DNA from: Thermothelomyces thermophilus ATCC 42464
Lineage: Eukaryota; Ascomycota; Sordariomycetes; Sordariales; Chaetomiaceae
DNA length: 64,000 nucleotides
Direction: 5' to 3'
Assembly (NCBI RefSeq): GCF_000226095.1
Contig: NC_016473.1
Location: 1,860,001-1,924,000, forward strand
Positions 9,594-20,679 of the stretch are shown here, piece after piece. Position 1 is the first letter of the stretch, and the number at the start of each line of letters is the position of its first letter. Position numbers and translations under genes: made by a program. The notes beneath the pieces are model-generated. The model saw nothing but the letters and a program-made list of their open reading frames with translations, was not told the origin of the DNA and ran no database searches.

Positions 9594-11267
9594 ATGTCAA
9601 AACGCCAGGCTTCAGAGGCCCTCGACGACGTGTCGGCAGATTCGCCCGCGTCCAAAAAGTCGAGGTTCGACGATTACACCATGGACGTGATCCCGGCCAG
9701 CGCAGAGGATGGCGACGACGAGCAGACGAGGCCAGCGCATGAGAACGGGGTCGTAAAGCAAGACGGAAATGGCGATGCCGACGAATTTTCGGAGGAGGAA
9801 GAAGAGGAGGAGGTAGAAGAGAAGGCACCGATCAGGCAATCCGCGCCGACGGCAGGCTACGACGACCTCTATCTGGACACCATCGACCGCAACGTTCTCG
9901 ACTTTGATTTCGAAAAGCTGTGCTCCGTCACTCTCTCAAATATCAACGTCTACGCATGTCTAGTTTGTGGAAAATACTACCAAGGCCGAGGACCGAAATC
10001 CCACGCTTACTTCCACGCGCTCGACGAGGACCACCACGTCTTCATCAACATGAGCACACAAAAGGTCTACGTGCTGCCGGAAGGGTACGAGGTCAAGAGC
10101 AAGTCGCTCGACGACATCAAGTACGTGTCGGATCCGCGGTACACGCGGCAGGAGGTGGCCGAGTTCGACCGCAAGCCGCGCACGTCCCTGACCCTCGCGG
10201 GCAAGGAGTACACGCCCGGCTTCGTGGGCATGAACAACATCAAGGAGAACGACTACCTGAACGTGGTGGTGCAGGCGCTCTCCCACGTGGCGCCCCTGCG
10301 CAACTTCTTCCTCCTCGAGGACTTCAGCTCCGCCCCCGAGCTGGTCAAGCGCACGTCCATCCTCTTCCGCAAGATCTGGAACCCGCGCGCCTTCAAGGCG
10401 CACGTGTCGCCCCACGAGCTCCTCCAGGAGGTCTCGCTCCGGTCAAACAAGCGCTTCACCCTCACCGCGCAGTCGGACCCCGTCGACTTCCTCTCCTGGT
10501 TCCTCAACAACCTCCACCTCGGCCTCGGCGGCAGCAAGACCAAGCCCGGCTCCTCGCCGATCCAGCGCATCTTCCAGGGCAAGCTCAAGGTCGAGTCGCA
10601 GGCCATCACGGCGCGCACCGACACGCACGACGACCGGCTCCGCTTCGAGGAGGCGTCCGAGATCAAGACGGACATCGCCCGCTTCCTCCTCCTGACCCTC
10701 GACCTGCCGCCCGCCCCGCTCTTCCAGGACGAGGAGCAGCGCAACATCATCCCCCAGGTGCCGCTGACCACCATCCTGGCCAAGTACAACGGCGTCACCA
10801 GCCAGGAGCTCAACGCCCAGCGCAAGCGCTACCGCCTCGTGCACCCGCTCCCGCCCTTCCTCATCCTGCACGTCAAGCGCTTCAGCAGGAACCGGTTCGT
10901 CTCGGAGCGCAACCCGACCATCGTCACCTTCGACCCCCACAACCTCGACGTCTCGCCCTACGTCGAGCCCGACCCGGCCTACCACCCGCCCGGCGAGCCC
11001 ATCTGGTACGACCTCGTCGCCAACGTGGTGCACGAGGCGGTGCGCGCCAAGGAGGACGTGGCCGACAGCGCGGTCGGCGAGGAGCGCAAGACGTGGAAGG
11101 TCCAGCTGCGGGACAAGGCGACGGACGAGTGGGTCGTCGCCCAGGACCTGTTCGTGGACAAGATCCGGAGCGAGCTGCTCTACTTGGGCGAGACGTATCT
11201 GCAGGTGTGGGAGAGGCGGCGGGGGCCACCGCCGCAGGGGCCGGCCCCCGGGGCCAGGGCCCTCTGA
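9594..11267 (+). CDS. SAD1: Tri-snRNP assembly factor Sad1/USP39 (inactive ubiquitin protease fold)
   Basis: A single exon encodes 557 aa. A disordered acidic N-terminus (poly-Glu near residues 67-77) precedes a UBP-type zinc finger. Its ligands include C122, C125, H137, H141 and H147/H148 (YACLVCGKYYQGRGPKSHAY). The protease-like domain begins YTPGFVGMNNIKENDYLNVV. At the place of the catalytic cysteine box of active enzymes it has N-D-Y, so position 220 is Asp. The histidine box reads YDLVANVVHEA. Both features are hallmarks of USP39/Sad1, which binds but does not cleave ubiquitin-like substrates. The family keeps the U4/U6.U5 tri-snRNP assembled for splicing. Length and domain order match the family well. 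Confidence 0.95.
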   Translation: MSKRQASEALDDVSADSPASKKSRFDDYTMDVIPASAEDGDDEQTRPAHENGVVKQDGNGDADEFSEEEEEEEVEEKAPIRQSAPTAGYDDLYLDTIDRNVLDFDFEKLCSVTLSNINVYACLVCGKYYQGRGPKSHAYFHALDEDHHVFINMSTQKVYVLPEGYEVKSKSLDDIKYVSDPRYTRQEVAEFDRKPRTSLTLAGKEYTPGFVGMNNIKENDYLNVVVQALSHVAPLRNFFLLEDFSSAPELVKRTSILFRKIWNPRAFKAHVSPHELLQEVSLRSNKRFTLTAQSDPVDFLSWFLNNLHLGLGGSKTKPGSSPIQRIFQGKLKVESQAITARTDTHDDRLRFEEASEIKTDIARFLLLTLDLPPAPLFQDEEQRNIIPQVPLTTILAKYNGVTSQELNAQRKRYRLVHPLPPFLILHVKRFSRNRFVSERNPTIVTFDPHNLDVSPYVEPDPAYHPPGEPIWYDLVANVVHEAVRAKEDVADSAVGEERKTWKVQLRDKATDEWVVAQDLFVDKIRSELLYLGETYLQVWERRRGPPPQGPAPGARAL

Positions 11268-11910
11268 CAAGGAGGCTAAGGAAAGGAGTTGAGATATCTC
11301 TCTCCCCCCCGGTCAGGTCAGGAGCGGGGAGGGAGGACAAATGTACGGGAATAATTAGATTATGATACCACAATCAAAAGCGAGCGTCGAGCATGCCAGA
11401 AATAGAGCATGATTTTTTTATTTTTTTTATTTTTGCGACATGTGATGATATTTTCTGTCTGAACGACACAAACCTTCCACACTCCTGGCGGGAATGCGGC
11501 AGTGGTCAGGATACACAAAGTTCGTAGGTAGATACACTAAGTACTACATCTCCCTTATCCCGACCAAACTCCTCTCGTGGGTTCCATTTCAAGATCATCC
11601 AAATCACCATAAGATTCCCAGTCAGCGCTCCATCCCCGCCCCCGTGTGGTGTTTTTCATCAAGACCGTGCCGTGCCGTGCCGTGCCGTGCCGTAGCCCCA
11701 TGTCCAAAGGAGAAATGAGAACAAATAGGGAACGCACCACGCCCCAGTGCTCCAATCCGAACCGATTCCCGAACGTTCGGACGCTTTCCGAGATGTAATG
11801 TGGCAGTGCTTGCTTATTTCGGTACTTTTTACATACGTGGAAGCAAAAAAGGGCAACAGTGCCTGCGTTCTCTCCCACGCCGTGGTCATGCATCGTTGTT
11901 TGATGGGAAG
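11268..11910. other. Convergent 3' intergenic region with pentanucleotide repeat
   Basis: The region lies between the stops of SAD1 (plus) and the eIF4E2-type gene (minus). T-rich runs lie at about 11411-11434, and a CCGTG tandem repeat at 11665-11694. No coding region is supported. Confidence 0.5.
11665..11694. repeat. (CCGTG)n pentanucleotide microsatellite
   Basis: Five perfect CCGTG units are followed by one CCGTA. The array lies about 220 nt past the stop codon of the eIF4E2-type gene, so it may be in its 3' UTR. Confidence 0.85.
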
Positions 11911-11945
11911 TTATGAAGAATTGGTGGGGTTCTTCTGGTCATCCG

Positions 11946-11989
<44 letters not shown>

Positions 11990-13153
11990 TGCTGCGAATG
12001 TTGCTGTTGATGCTGTTTGTTCGACGACCGCTTGTCGCCATGATGGTGTTGGTTCGCCTTTTCTCGCCGCGACTCCTCGATGGCCGTGCGCTGCTGAATG
12101 CTCGAGTCGTGGCTCTTCCACTCGAGCTTGGTATCCGGGGGGAAAGACAAGATTCGCCGCATGGTCTCACTAGGGAACTGTCAGCAGACAAGAACTCGTG
12201 CGTGCTGCAGAGCGGCTGGGAGCATACCGAATCTTGAGGACCCGCTGCCCGTTCGCGCGGGCCCAGATGCTCAGGATGTCCTCACCGTTCCGGACGCTGA
12301 GGACGACCCCGCACACCTCCTCACTAGCCTCGCCGAACTGATCGCCAATGACGGCCAGCAACAGGTCCTCCCAGTACCGGTCGGCGACGCCTTTTCTCAG
12401 ACGCACCACCCACTTCCCCCCGTTCTTGTTCTCTTCATCCTCCCATATTGGACAGATGCCCTTCTTGAAGAGATGATAGTCCGACACCAAGGGGAGCGTC
12501 GATGGCCGCTTCAGGTGCTGGTAGATCTTGAAGAAGTGTTCGACGCAGTCGACCGCGGCGATCGGATGTAGCGTCTTTTCGTACTCGATGAACCCGTTCG
12601 CCTTGGAGATGGGCGGACGGAACCAAAACACCCAGCAGTTGCGCAGCTGGTGGGTAGACGGTCCCGCCGACGGGGTCGCCGTCTTTCCCGCCTCCTTCAG
12701 GGAAGTAGCAAACGCCGGCTTGCTAATCGACTTGCCGCCCGAGGCCCCGTCCTTTGCAGATTTCTCAGCAGTCGGGGTCTTCGCGGCGGCGCCCAGGGCC
12801 GCGTCGAACGGGTTCCCCGGCGACTTGGGCGTCTTGGGCGTCTTGGCCGAGCCGAACGAGGCGAAGGCGCCCGAGCCCAGGCCAAAGGCGCTTGAAGCCC
12901 CGCCAATCGGAGACGCCAAGCTGCCGCCTGGTGTCGTTACCGAACCGAATGTGTGTTTTCCAAGCGACGAGCTATCACCGCCAAATCGCTTGAAGGAAGA
13001 GTTGCGTCCCGACGGACTGTCTTGACCAGAACCTGTTGAGAGGGAGAGCTTGCTCGAGCTTTTGGGCTCTCAAAGTCAGGATGGCGCGGGATGGTGGGAT
13101 GACAAAAGAAGGAGGCGCACTCACTTGGCACGGCGACTCCATAGATTATCCAT
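11911..13153 (-). CDS. eIF4E2/4EHP-type mRNA cap-binding protein with polyglutamine tail
   Basis: Three exons, 13125-13153, 12228-13058 and 11911-12169, with introns of 66 and 58 nt, give 372 aa. The N-terminus (MDNLWSRRAN, then SSKLSLSTGSGQD) and a Ser/Gly/Pro-rich linker lead to the cap-binding core. That core reads LRNCWVFWFRPP, VEHFFKIYQHLKRPS, YHLFKKGICPIWEDEENKNG, GKWVVRLRKGVADRYWEDLL and DQFGEASEEVCGVVLSVR. The 4E fold stacks the m7G cap between aromatic residues. The W-to-F/Y pattern and the 'GICPIWED' motif fit the eIF4E2 (4EHP) class, which often represses translation. The tail is His-rich and then about 16 Gln. The first acceptor (AAAAG at 13059) is not a consensus YAG and was chosen because it alone keeps the frame. 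Confidence 0.85.
11947..11995. repeat. (CTG/CAG)n coding trinucleotide repeat
   Basis: About 16 near-perfect CAG codons on the minus strand encode polyglutamine near the C-terminus of the eIF4E2-type protein. One CAA breaks the run. The near-purity of the codon suggests recent slippage. Confidence 0.9.
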
Positions 13154-15455
13154 GAAGAAGTCGGAGACCGTAACACTTTGGGCGAATGCAAGCTCAGCAG
13201 GAAAAAAACGAGGCCGTCGGGCGGAGGACCGGCAGCACCAAGGCAAACGGTGACAGCGCAGTCACTGGGGTATCTCGGTCGGGAAGAGGTAGGTAACGGG
13301 CGGCGACTTGTCCGGGGGTACTTTGGTCACGCTGTTGCGTTGTAGCGGGGCTGGAGCTGTCCAAATGGGCTGGCGAGAACTGGATCACAGGGAAAGTCGA
13401 AGGTGTTAATCGTATTACTCGGGGTCTTGCAGAGGTCGATGCGACGTGGCAATGGTACTACAGGATGTGCTTTCGGATATATGTCGCTAGGTTAGGTGGC
13501 GGCGGTAAGATGCGTTTTGAAAATTGTAAGCGGTTCGTTCAATCTTGAAAAAGAACAAAACTTGCATTGAACGCAGTGGGAAGACCAGACGCACGCTCAG
13601 TGGCGGGTCGTCTCCACCAAGCCATCGACGCATTCGAAAAAAAAACAAGACCGCGGAATCCACTGCTTTGGTCAGTGCGCAGGGCAGGTCCTTGCCGACG
13701 TTGAGGGCGGTGAAAGACGGCAGAAAGTTCGGGTGCCCGCTTTCTACAAGATGGGCCGAGAAATTACTACTGCTTCCTTTTCTCCCATTTCACAATCCAA
13801 GACCACAGCTCAAATCATCGCCAGCCAGCCACCAAACTGCACCACGCTGCCGGCGATTCCGAATGTGTGTCGAGATTGACTCTCAAAATGCCCTTGTTTA
13901 AAACCATCATCACGAGTGCCCCATCTGCGCGGCAACCATGATGCGGTGATGACCTGAAGCAAGATCTGGACATTCCCATCCATGCATACCCTTACCTACC
14001 TTGGGTACTATTCCTTGGTACCTTTCTGACCATTGCTGTCCGTGGATATGCGAAAATAAAATGCGTGCTGGTTCCTGCGCATGCATGCATCTACACAGCA
14101 AGTTTTCCGCGCTCTTCACAAAGTCCTTCACTAGCTAGGCTACTCCATACCCCTGCGTACTTAACTCTCGGTCAATCTTGACCATGGGAGCTAGTGGTGA
14201 GTCTTTTCTTTCGTGTATCCTACTTTCCCACCACTGGCGCCCTGATGACTGCAAACATTCCGGTAAACCGACTCATCAACGACCAAGCTCCCCCATAACC
14301 CTAACCTCTTGGTCGTGGCGAGGCTTGCGGTCGTGAGTTGAGCATGAGGCTAGCATGGCTTAGCTGAGCTTTCTTCCCAACATGTCCGTCGCTTACGCAG
14401 TATGTCGTGCCCAGCTCAGAGCTAATTCGTTCTGCGTCAGGGTTGACTTTGCCGTGGTTGGGTTTGCCGCTTCGTCGAGATCCTTGGTGTCCGAATTCGA
14501 CCAAACTGTGGACGATGCATGTCCGTCGAATATGGGAAACTTGTTCAGTAAGCCCCTCGACCCTGCAGACTTGTGACCTGAACGCGGGGAATGCAAAGAG
14601 TGCATCAAAGCTACCCCGTGCCCCACGTCTTTGGAACATCCATCGGCATCCCCAATATCGACATTCCCTCTAGCTTCAGGGCCCTATGCTCCGTAGCACG
14701 TTCTCGTGGGGAGCTCGATCCTTCCGGGCTGGGAAGCTGCTTTTCTCCGCAGTCGCGCATCGATGCGCCATGTTCCCGGGTACGCTACCGCAGGTCCCGG
14801 GTCGCCAATCACCCCGCTGCCACCACGCCCGTAACTTTGTGGCTGTTTACTTTCCTGGTGGCTTCTCGAGAGCTTTTGGCGGGGAAACGGCCAAAACGGC
14901 CTGGCACGGGCTGTCGAACTGGCTTGCCGCAAAGTCCCGTGGCAAAGCGCCCCGCTAGCATACCCCACGTGCTACACACATACGTAAAAAAAAGGTGGGG
15001 TTACTAGCTGCCGGCAACGATTGCAGTGCAACTTGGTGCCCGCTGGAAAAAGTGAAATCCCTACCCAAGATTCCAGGGCCCCCGGGGAAGGGCCCGGCTG
15101 AACTTTATCTGGCTCTGCACACTATGGATGTAGGTTGGGGTTGAAAAGGCCGGCCTCCCGGCGCAATTGTATTCTCAACCAACACCAACATCAACAACGG
15201 AAAAGAAAGGAAGAAAAAACGTAAAAGGAGAAAAAAAAAGAAGAAACAAATAAATCAGCTGTCTTACCTATTTCCCTGTTGGTCGCACTCTGTTGCAAGC
15301 TTCCGCTCCTCGGAAGCCCGTACCCCACCATCCCACCATCGAGTCCGGGCCTGTGGCTCAACCGGTCGGTCCGTGATCATTTGACCTTTGCATTCTCCCA
15401 TCTCGTCAGGACGAAAATCCCAACTTCTTGACACTTCAGCAAGAAAACGACGTCG
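13154..15455. promoter_or_regulatory. Divergent intergenic region eIF4E2-type gene / MTHFR
   Basis: This 2.3-kb spacer lies between divergent starts. The last 325 nt before MTHFR (15131-15455) contain no ATG and include a purine-rich run (about 15190-15250), which fits a 5' leader. Open frames in 13.5-15.0 kb look random: they have no recognisable motifs and overlap on both strands. Confidence 0.5.
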
Positions 15456-17561
15456 ATGGGCGAATTTCTTCCGAGCCTGGAATTGCCCCCCGAGGCCGTC
15501 AAGAACCACGCGATGGAGAAGATCACGGACAAGATCGCTGCCCTGCCCGCGGGGCAGCACTACTTCTCGCTCGAGTTCTTCCCCCCCAAGACCGCCATGG
15601 GCTTCTCCAACCTCCGCGGCCGCCTCGACCGCATGGCAAGGGCACTGCGCCCCCTCTTCGTCAACGTCACCTGGGGCGCGGGGGGCTCGACGGCGGTCAA
15701 GTCGCTCGAGCTGGCCGAGATTTGCCAGCGGGAGCTGGGCCTCACCACATGTCTCCATCTCACTTGCACCAACATGAGCCGCCGCCTGATCGACAAGGCT
15801 CTCGACGACGCGAAAGCCCTCGGGATCCGCAACATCCTCGCGCTTAGGGGAGACCCGCCCAGGAGGGCCGAATACCTCGACGTCAGCGAGCCGGAGCCGG
15901 ACGAAGAGGAGGAGTTCTCGTGGGCCGTGGACCTTGTCCGCTACATCCGCAAGATGCACGGCGATTACTTCTGCATCGGCGTCGCGGCATATCCGGAGGG
16001 CCACGCGGACGAGAGCCACCCCCTGGGGCAGAGCCTGGAGCACGACCTTCCGTACCTGGTCGAGAAGACCCGGGCCGGCGCCGACTTCATCATGACCCAG
16101 CTCTTCTTCGACATCGAGGCGTACAAGCACTTCGAGAAGACGTTGCGCGAGCATCCGAGCGGGGCCTTCAAGGACATACCCATCATCCCGGGCCTCATGC
16201 CCATCCAGAGCTACCAGATGATCAAGCGGACGACCAAGCTCAGCCACGCCAAGATCCCGGAACCGCTGATGGCCCGGTTGGACGCGGTCAGGAACGACGA
16301 CGAGAAGGTGAAGGAGGTCGGCGTGGACATCGTCAGCGAGCTCGTCGAGCAGATCAAGGAGATCAAGAGCAGGACCGGGGGCCCGAGGGGCTTCCACTTC
16401 TACACGCTCAACCTCGAGAAGGCCGTCTCCTTCATCGTCGAGCGGACCGGCCTCATCGCCCCGCTCACCCCGGAGGAGGCGGAGGGTGCGGCCGTCGACC
16501 GGAACCCCCTCCCGGACGTGCGGTTCCTCCGCATCAACGGGCTCACGCCGGAACAGTCATCGCACGATCATCCCCACCTGAGGCGGAAACCCTCCGTCGG
16601 CTCGGACCCGCGCGACCGGGTCATCGTGCAGGAGCGGTCGGCCTCCCACCCGGACTGGGAGGCCACCCCGCTCGAGGCCAGCGTGCCGGCGGAGCCCATC
16701 AACTCGCGCGCCAACACGCTCGCCATCTCGGAGGGCGAGGGCGTGCTCGGGCGCGAGGCCACGTGGGACGACTTCCCCAACGGCCGCTGGGGCGACGCCC
16801 GCTCGCCCGCCTACGGGCAGATCGACGGCTACGGCGTCAGCCTGCACGTCACGGTCGCCCAGGCGCGGCAGCTCTGGGGCGCGCCGGCGACGCCCCGCGA
16901 CGTCAGCGACATCTTCATCCGCCACCTCCGCGGCGAGCTGCCGACCATTCCCTGGAGCGAGGAGAGCTTCAGCCCCGAGACGGACAAGATCCGCGACCGC
17001 CTGGTCGCGCTCAACTCCAAGGGCTGGTGGACCCTCGCCTCCCAGCCGGCCGTCAACGGCCTGCGCTCGAGCGACCCCGTCTTCGGCTGGGGTCCCCAGA
17101 ACGGGTTCGTCTTCCAGAAGGCCTTTGTCGAGTTCTTCCTGCCGTCCAAGGACTGGGAGGTGCTCGAGCAGAAGCTGAAGCGGCCCGAGATGAAGAACGC
17201 CGTCTGCTTCTACGCCACCAACGCCAGGGGCGACTTTGTCAGCTCCGACACGGTGCTGCCCCCACCACCACCGCCGACGGCCGCCGCCCCCGCGGAGCAG
17301 CGCGAGGCGAGCACCAACGCGGTGACGTGGGGCGTGTTCCCGGGCAAGGAGATCGTCACGCCGACCATCATCGAGGAGGTCAGCTTCCGCGCGTGGAGCG
17401 AGGAGGCCTTTGGGATCTGGCGCGAGTGGGCCAAGATCTACCCGAGGGGTTCGGACAGCGAGCGGTTCCTGGAGGCCGTCAGGGCGGACACCTGGCTGGT
17501 GAACATCATCCACCATGATTATGTCGACCCGGATGCGTTGTGGGATTTCTTGCTCGGCTGA
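15456..17561 (+). CDS. Methylenetetrahydrofolate reductase (MET12/MET13 family)
   Basis: A single exon encodes 701 aa. The catalytic TIM barrel runs from about residue 20 to 320. It has SLEFFPPKTAMGF (active-site E40), VNVTWGAGGSTA, CLHLTCTNM, NILALRGDPPR, YFCIGVAAYPEGH, FIMTQLFFD, IIPGLMPIQSY and GFHFYTLNLEKA. A linker follows, then a C-terminal domain with TWDDFPNGRWGDARSPAYG, WGWGP-like FGWGPQNGFVFQKA and NAVTWGVFPGKEI. This is the SAM-binding regulatory half found in eukaryotic enzymes. The enzyme reduces 5,10-methylene-THF to 5-methyl-THF for methionine synthesis in the cytosol. Fungi carry two paralogues, and the features here are mixed, so I do not choose between MET12 and MET13. An internal ATG at residue 20 is an alternative start. 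Confidence 0.95.
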   Translation: MGEFLPSLELPPEAVKNHAMEKITDKIAALPAGQHYFSLEFFPPKTAMGFSNLRGRLDRMARALRPLFVNVTWGAGGSTAVKSLELAEICQRELGLTTCLHLTCTNMSRRLIDKALDDAKALGIRNILALRGDPPRRAEYLDVSEPEPDEEEEFSWAVDLVRYIRKMHGDYFCIGVAAYPEGHADESHPLGQSLEHDLPYLVEKTRAGADFIMTQLFFDIEAYKHFEKTLREHPSGAFKDIPIIPGLMPIQSYQMIKRTTKLSHAKIPEPLMARLDAVRNDDEKVKEVGVDIVSELVEQIKEIKSRTGGPRGFHFYTLNLEKAVSFIVERTGLIAPLTPEEAEGAAVDRNPLPDVRFLRINGLTPEQSSHDHPHLRRKPSVGSDPRDRVIVQERSASHPDWEATPLEASVPAEPINSRANTLAISEGEGVLGREATWDDFPNGRWGDARSPAYGQIDGYGVSLHVTVAQARQLWGAPATPRDVSDIFIRHLRGELPTIPWSEESFSPETDKIRDRLVALNSKGWWTLASQPAVNGLRSSDPVFGWGPQNGFVFQKAFVEFFLPSKDWEVLEQKLKRPEMKNAVCFYATNARGDFVSSDTVLPPPPPPTAAAPAEQREASTNAVTWGVFPGKEIVTPTIIEEVSFRAWSEEAFGIWREWAKIYPRGSDSERFLEAVRADTWLVNIIHHDYVDPDALWDFLLG

Positions 17562-18743
17562 CTCCGGTAGGGCTGGGTTTTACCGGTATACGGATTACGA
17601 GGGTGGCTATTTTATTAGCGCAGTGATGGAGGCAGGCACAAAAGCACGGTAGCAGTGCTTGATAGATTATATAAGGTCATGGCAGCTGTTGCGTTCAGCA
17701 AGTTGAACTATGGACTGCGCGGAATGGATAGGTAACAGCGCGTTGGTGGAGGAAACAATTGTGAGGCTGTTTTACTCATCACCAAATTCACGGCCGCTTT
17801 GGCACATACAGAATGAACGTGGGTGAGCATATTTCACCCATTCCTGGTGAACTTCCGCGTTCCTGAAGCACGGCCGGAGGTTATGAGATGGAGCTGAACA
17901 CCTTGGTTTATGTGGTTCCATTTTTGTTTAGTAAGTTACATATTATAGCATGTACATCAAGCCTGGTAGTCTACCTATCGACCGTTGTCATAAAAGGAAA
18001 CCATCAAAAAACGACTTCGCGAATGGTATGATTCCCTCCACATCCATGCATCAGCACGTTCCATGGCATATTGTCCGCCCTCTCCACAGACAAATGCGAG
18101 CCACTCCGAAATAGAAAAAAAGAGGGAAGAAGAAGAAAAGGCTCCGAAGCCCGTCACGAAGAGTGGAGTGGCACCTGATCAACCAGTAGTAGACTAACCT
18201 CCGCCTTCCCGAATCCGTATCCGTTCTGAGCCCCAATTGTGTCCTTTCACGACAAAAGGCATCGAGTTTTGAACACAAGACCCTCCCTCTCTGTGCCAAC
18301 CAGACGGGTCGGCCGTAGTCGGTCGGTCCTAGGTGGAGAGGGAAAAAGCAACCGATAACCGCCGACAGAAAAACAAAGAAAACGAAGGAAAAGAAAAGGA
18401 AAAGTGACACACTTGTAGCAGACGTATGTCTTATTGCGTGAGCGAGGACGATGTTCCCCCTTGTTGTTGCCCATTTGATTCTCCGGACCGACTTCCTCTA
18501 AAAGCCCGCCGTTACAGGTCCTCAGAGTACCAAGAGTGGTGAGGGATGTTGTATAGTGTGGCAGCTTCGCTTCAGGCGATAATAAGGTGCTGGTAATATC
18601 GGGGTGGACTGCCCATCATGTCCCGGTATGGGCGGCGCACATGTACATTACAAGAAACAAAGTTATGGGCCGGAGAGCTTGCCCGCAGAGTCGTCGAGGC
18701 CCTAACGGTGGGATTCCGCCAGAGCGGGGCGGCCGGACCCGGC
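17562..18743. other. Convergent 3' intergenic region
   Basis: The region lies between the stops of MTHFR (plus) and the duplicated-module protein gene (minus). It is AT-richer than the genes and should contain both 3' UTRs. No coding frame with recognisable features is seen. Confidence 0.5.
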
Positions 18744-20679
18744 TCAAATTTCGCCGGCATCATCGTAATCGCTTTCCTCATCCTGAACCTCAAAACCGCC
18801 GAAATCGACCTGAGCCGCGAGCTCGGCCTCGTGCTGGTCGAAGTTGCTGTAACCTCCGCTGTTGCTATGGCTCGAGTGGCCATTGACGGGGGCGACATGC
18901 CTGGAGGCGCTGCCGTAGCCCTGCGAGGGGAGGAACTCCTGAGAAGCCTCGGTTGATTTCGCGGTCGCGTACATGCCAGGCGTCGCGGCACCTGTCGCGC
19001 TGGAGGAGGTGGCAGTGGGTTGGGTGATCATGTCGAAGCTGGACTCGGAGGGCGAGGGGGCGGCATGGACCGCGCTTGCGTTGAACGATGGCATGTTGCT
19101 GCTGGTGGACATGGTCGTGGCCGCATCGAGGCTGGCCATGCTCACGGTCATGCCGCTTGTGACATCGGCGGTGCCGGGCACGGCAGGGTATTGACCGCCC
19201 ATGTTCAGACTCATGTCCCCCATGTTGTGCATGTTGTTGACACTCGCCGCGTTGCTCATTGGGGAGGGGGTTGGGTCCTGCCACGACATGTTTGGAGTGG
19301 CCGGGCTGCTGGCGGCGGTGTAGCTGCCGGTAGAGTAGGCGGAACCGCGGCGTGCTTGGGCCATCCCCATGGCCTGCGAGCCGGCTGTAAAGGGAGCGGC
19401 ACTATCCATGCTGGTGGGAGGAGCCATCACATTGTAACCGAGTCCAGTGGCCATGTTGATATATCCGTTGGGCAAGGAGGCTGAAGCGACCCCGGGAATG
19501 GGAGCCAGGTTGTACGAGGGGGGAGCAGGAGAGGCTGCTGCAGAGCGTGGGGGGGCCGGTGCAATGGGTACATGGCGAGGGGTCGGGGCCCTGGTTCCGG
19601 GAGCGGACTTGGCTTGGATTTGGGCAGACCGAGCCGGCTTGGCCTTGGTCTTGGTCGGAGTTGTGTCGAGCTCCGAGTAGTCGATCTCCGGAGAGTCCTC
19701 ATCATCGTCGAGCTCGGGCTCGATCTTGATGGCCTTGTGGCGCTTGCTGCTGGGAGTAGCACCCGAACCGGGCGCGGCGGCCTTGGTGGTCCGGGCCCTC
19801 TTGGTCGTGCTCGGCGTAGCCGGCGCACTGCCCGCAGCACTCGAGCCCCCCCTCAAGAAGCGGGCAAAGGCATCGACGGGGTCGTCTCCATTTTCCACCG
19901 CAGCCTTGAGGACATCGCTGCCCCTCTTGATGCCGCGAAACTGGAAGCCCACGCCATCCGGGGTGCTGGCTCCGAAAAACTTTTGAATCTCTGCAAAACC
20001 AGGTCAGCTTCCGTTCACGGATGCCAGACAAAGACTTCTGGTTCTTGAGCTCGGATCTAATCGCAGGGGAGGGTGGTGGGTTGCCGGAGAGGCAGCAACA
20101 GCAGCAGCGAGGATAGGGTCGGCAACGACGGAGAGGGCGGCGGGAACGGCGGGAAGAGTCGGCTAGTCTTACCGGCCTTGGTCAGGTTAGGAATGTCGTA
20201 GTCCCCGGGATCTCTATCGTTGGCCACCATGACTTTGATGAGTTCGGCCTGGGCTCTCGCAAGCCGGAACTTGTGCTCCATAGCAGACTCGGTGACCCCG
20301 CCGCCATGGTACTGGGCAATCTCTGGGGAGTTCAGAAAGAGCCATGGTCAGCACCAGACTCTGGGTTCAACAGATCCGACGTGATGGGATGAACTTCGCG
20401 AATGCCCTCTCGGCGCCGTTCGTTTCCCGCAGCTGCCCCCAGCCCGTCGTGGTCTAGGCATGCAAGGTGGTCAAGTTGAGTCCCGACCGATGGCCGGCCG
20501 GAAGCAACGGGAGGAGACAAAGGGTAAGGAAGGGTTGAGAAGGGCATGCCAATGACTGAGACATTCCACTTACTCTTGTAGTCAAATCGGTGACCCTCCA
20601 GTGAGGCTACCAGCGCGGCGAGAAGACGAGACTGTGCCTCGTACGTTTTGAAGTTGGCTGCTCTCTCCTTGGGCGGCAT
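18744..20679 (-). CDS. Unrecognised nuclear-type fungal protein with duplicated N-terminal helical module
   Basis: Three exons, 20574-20679, 20173-20322 and 18744-19990, with introns of 251 and 182 nt, give 500 aa. Residues 12-62 and 63-113 look like two copies of one helical module. Copy one has YKKIAQYHGGGVTESAM and HKFR; copy two has EIQKFFGASTPDGVG and FQFR. Both introns are phase 1 and fall just before the matching 'K/E-I-x-x-Y/F' helix (codons 36 and 86). Exon 2 is therefore a symmetric 150-nt unit. A basic Ala/Thr/Pro-rich segment with possible nuclear localisation signals follows (TTKRARTTK, SSKRHKAIKIEPEL). The rest is Ser/Met/Ala-rich and disordered, with an acidic end (DEESDYDDAGEI). 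This suggests a chromatin or transcription protein. The short helix with the HKFR motif recalls Myb-like modules, but I cannot name the family. Confidence 0.75.
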
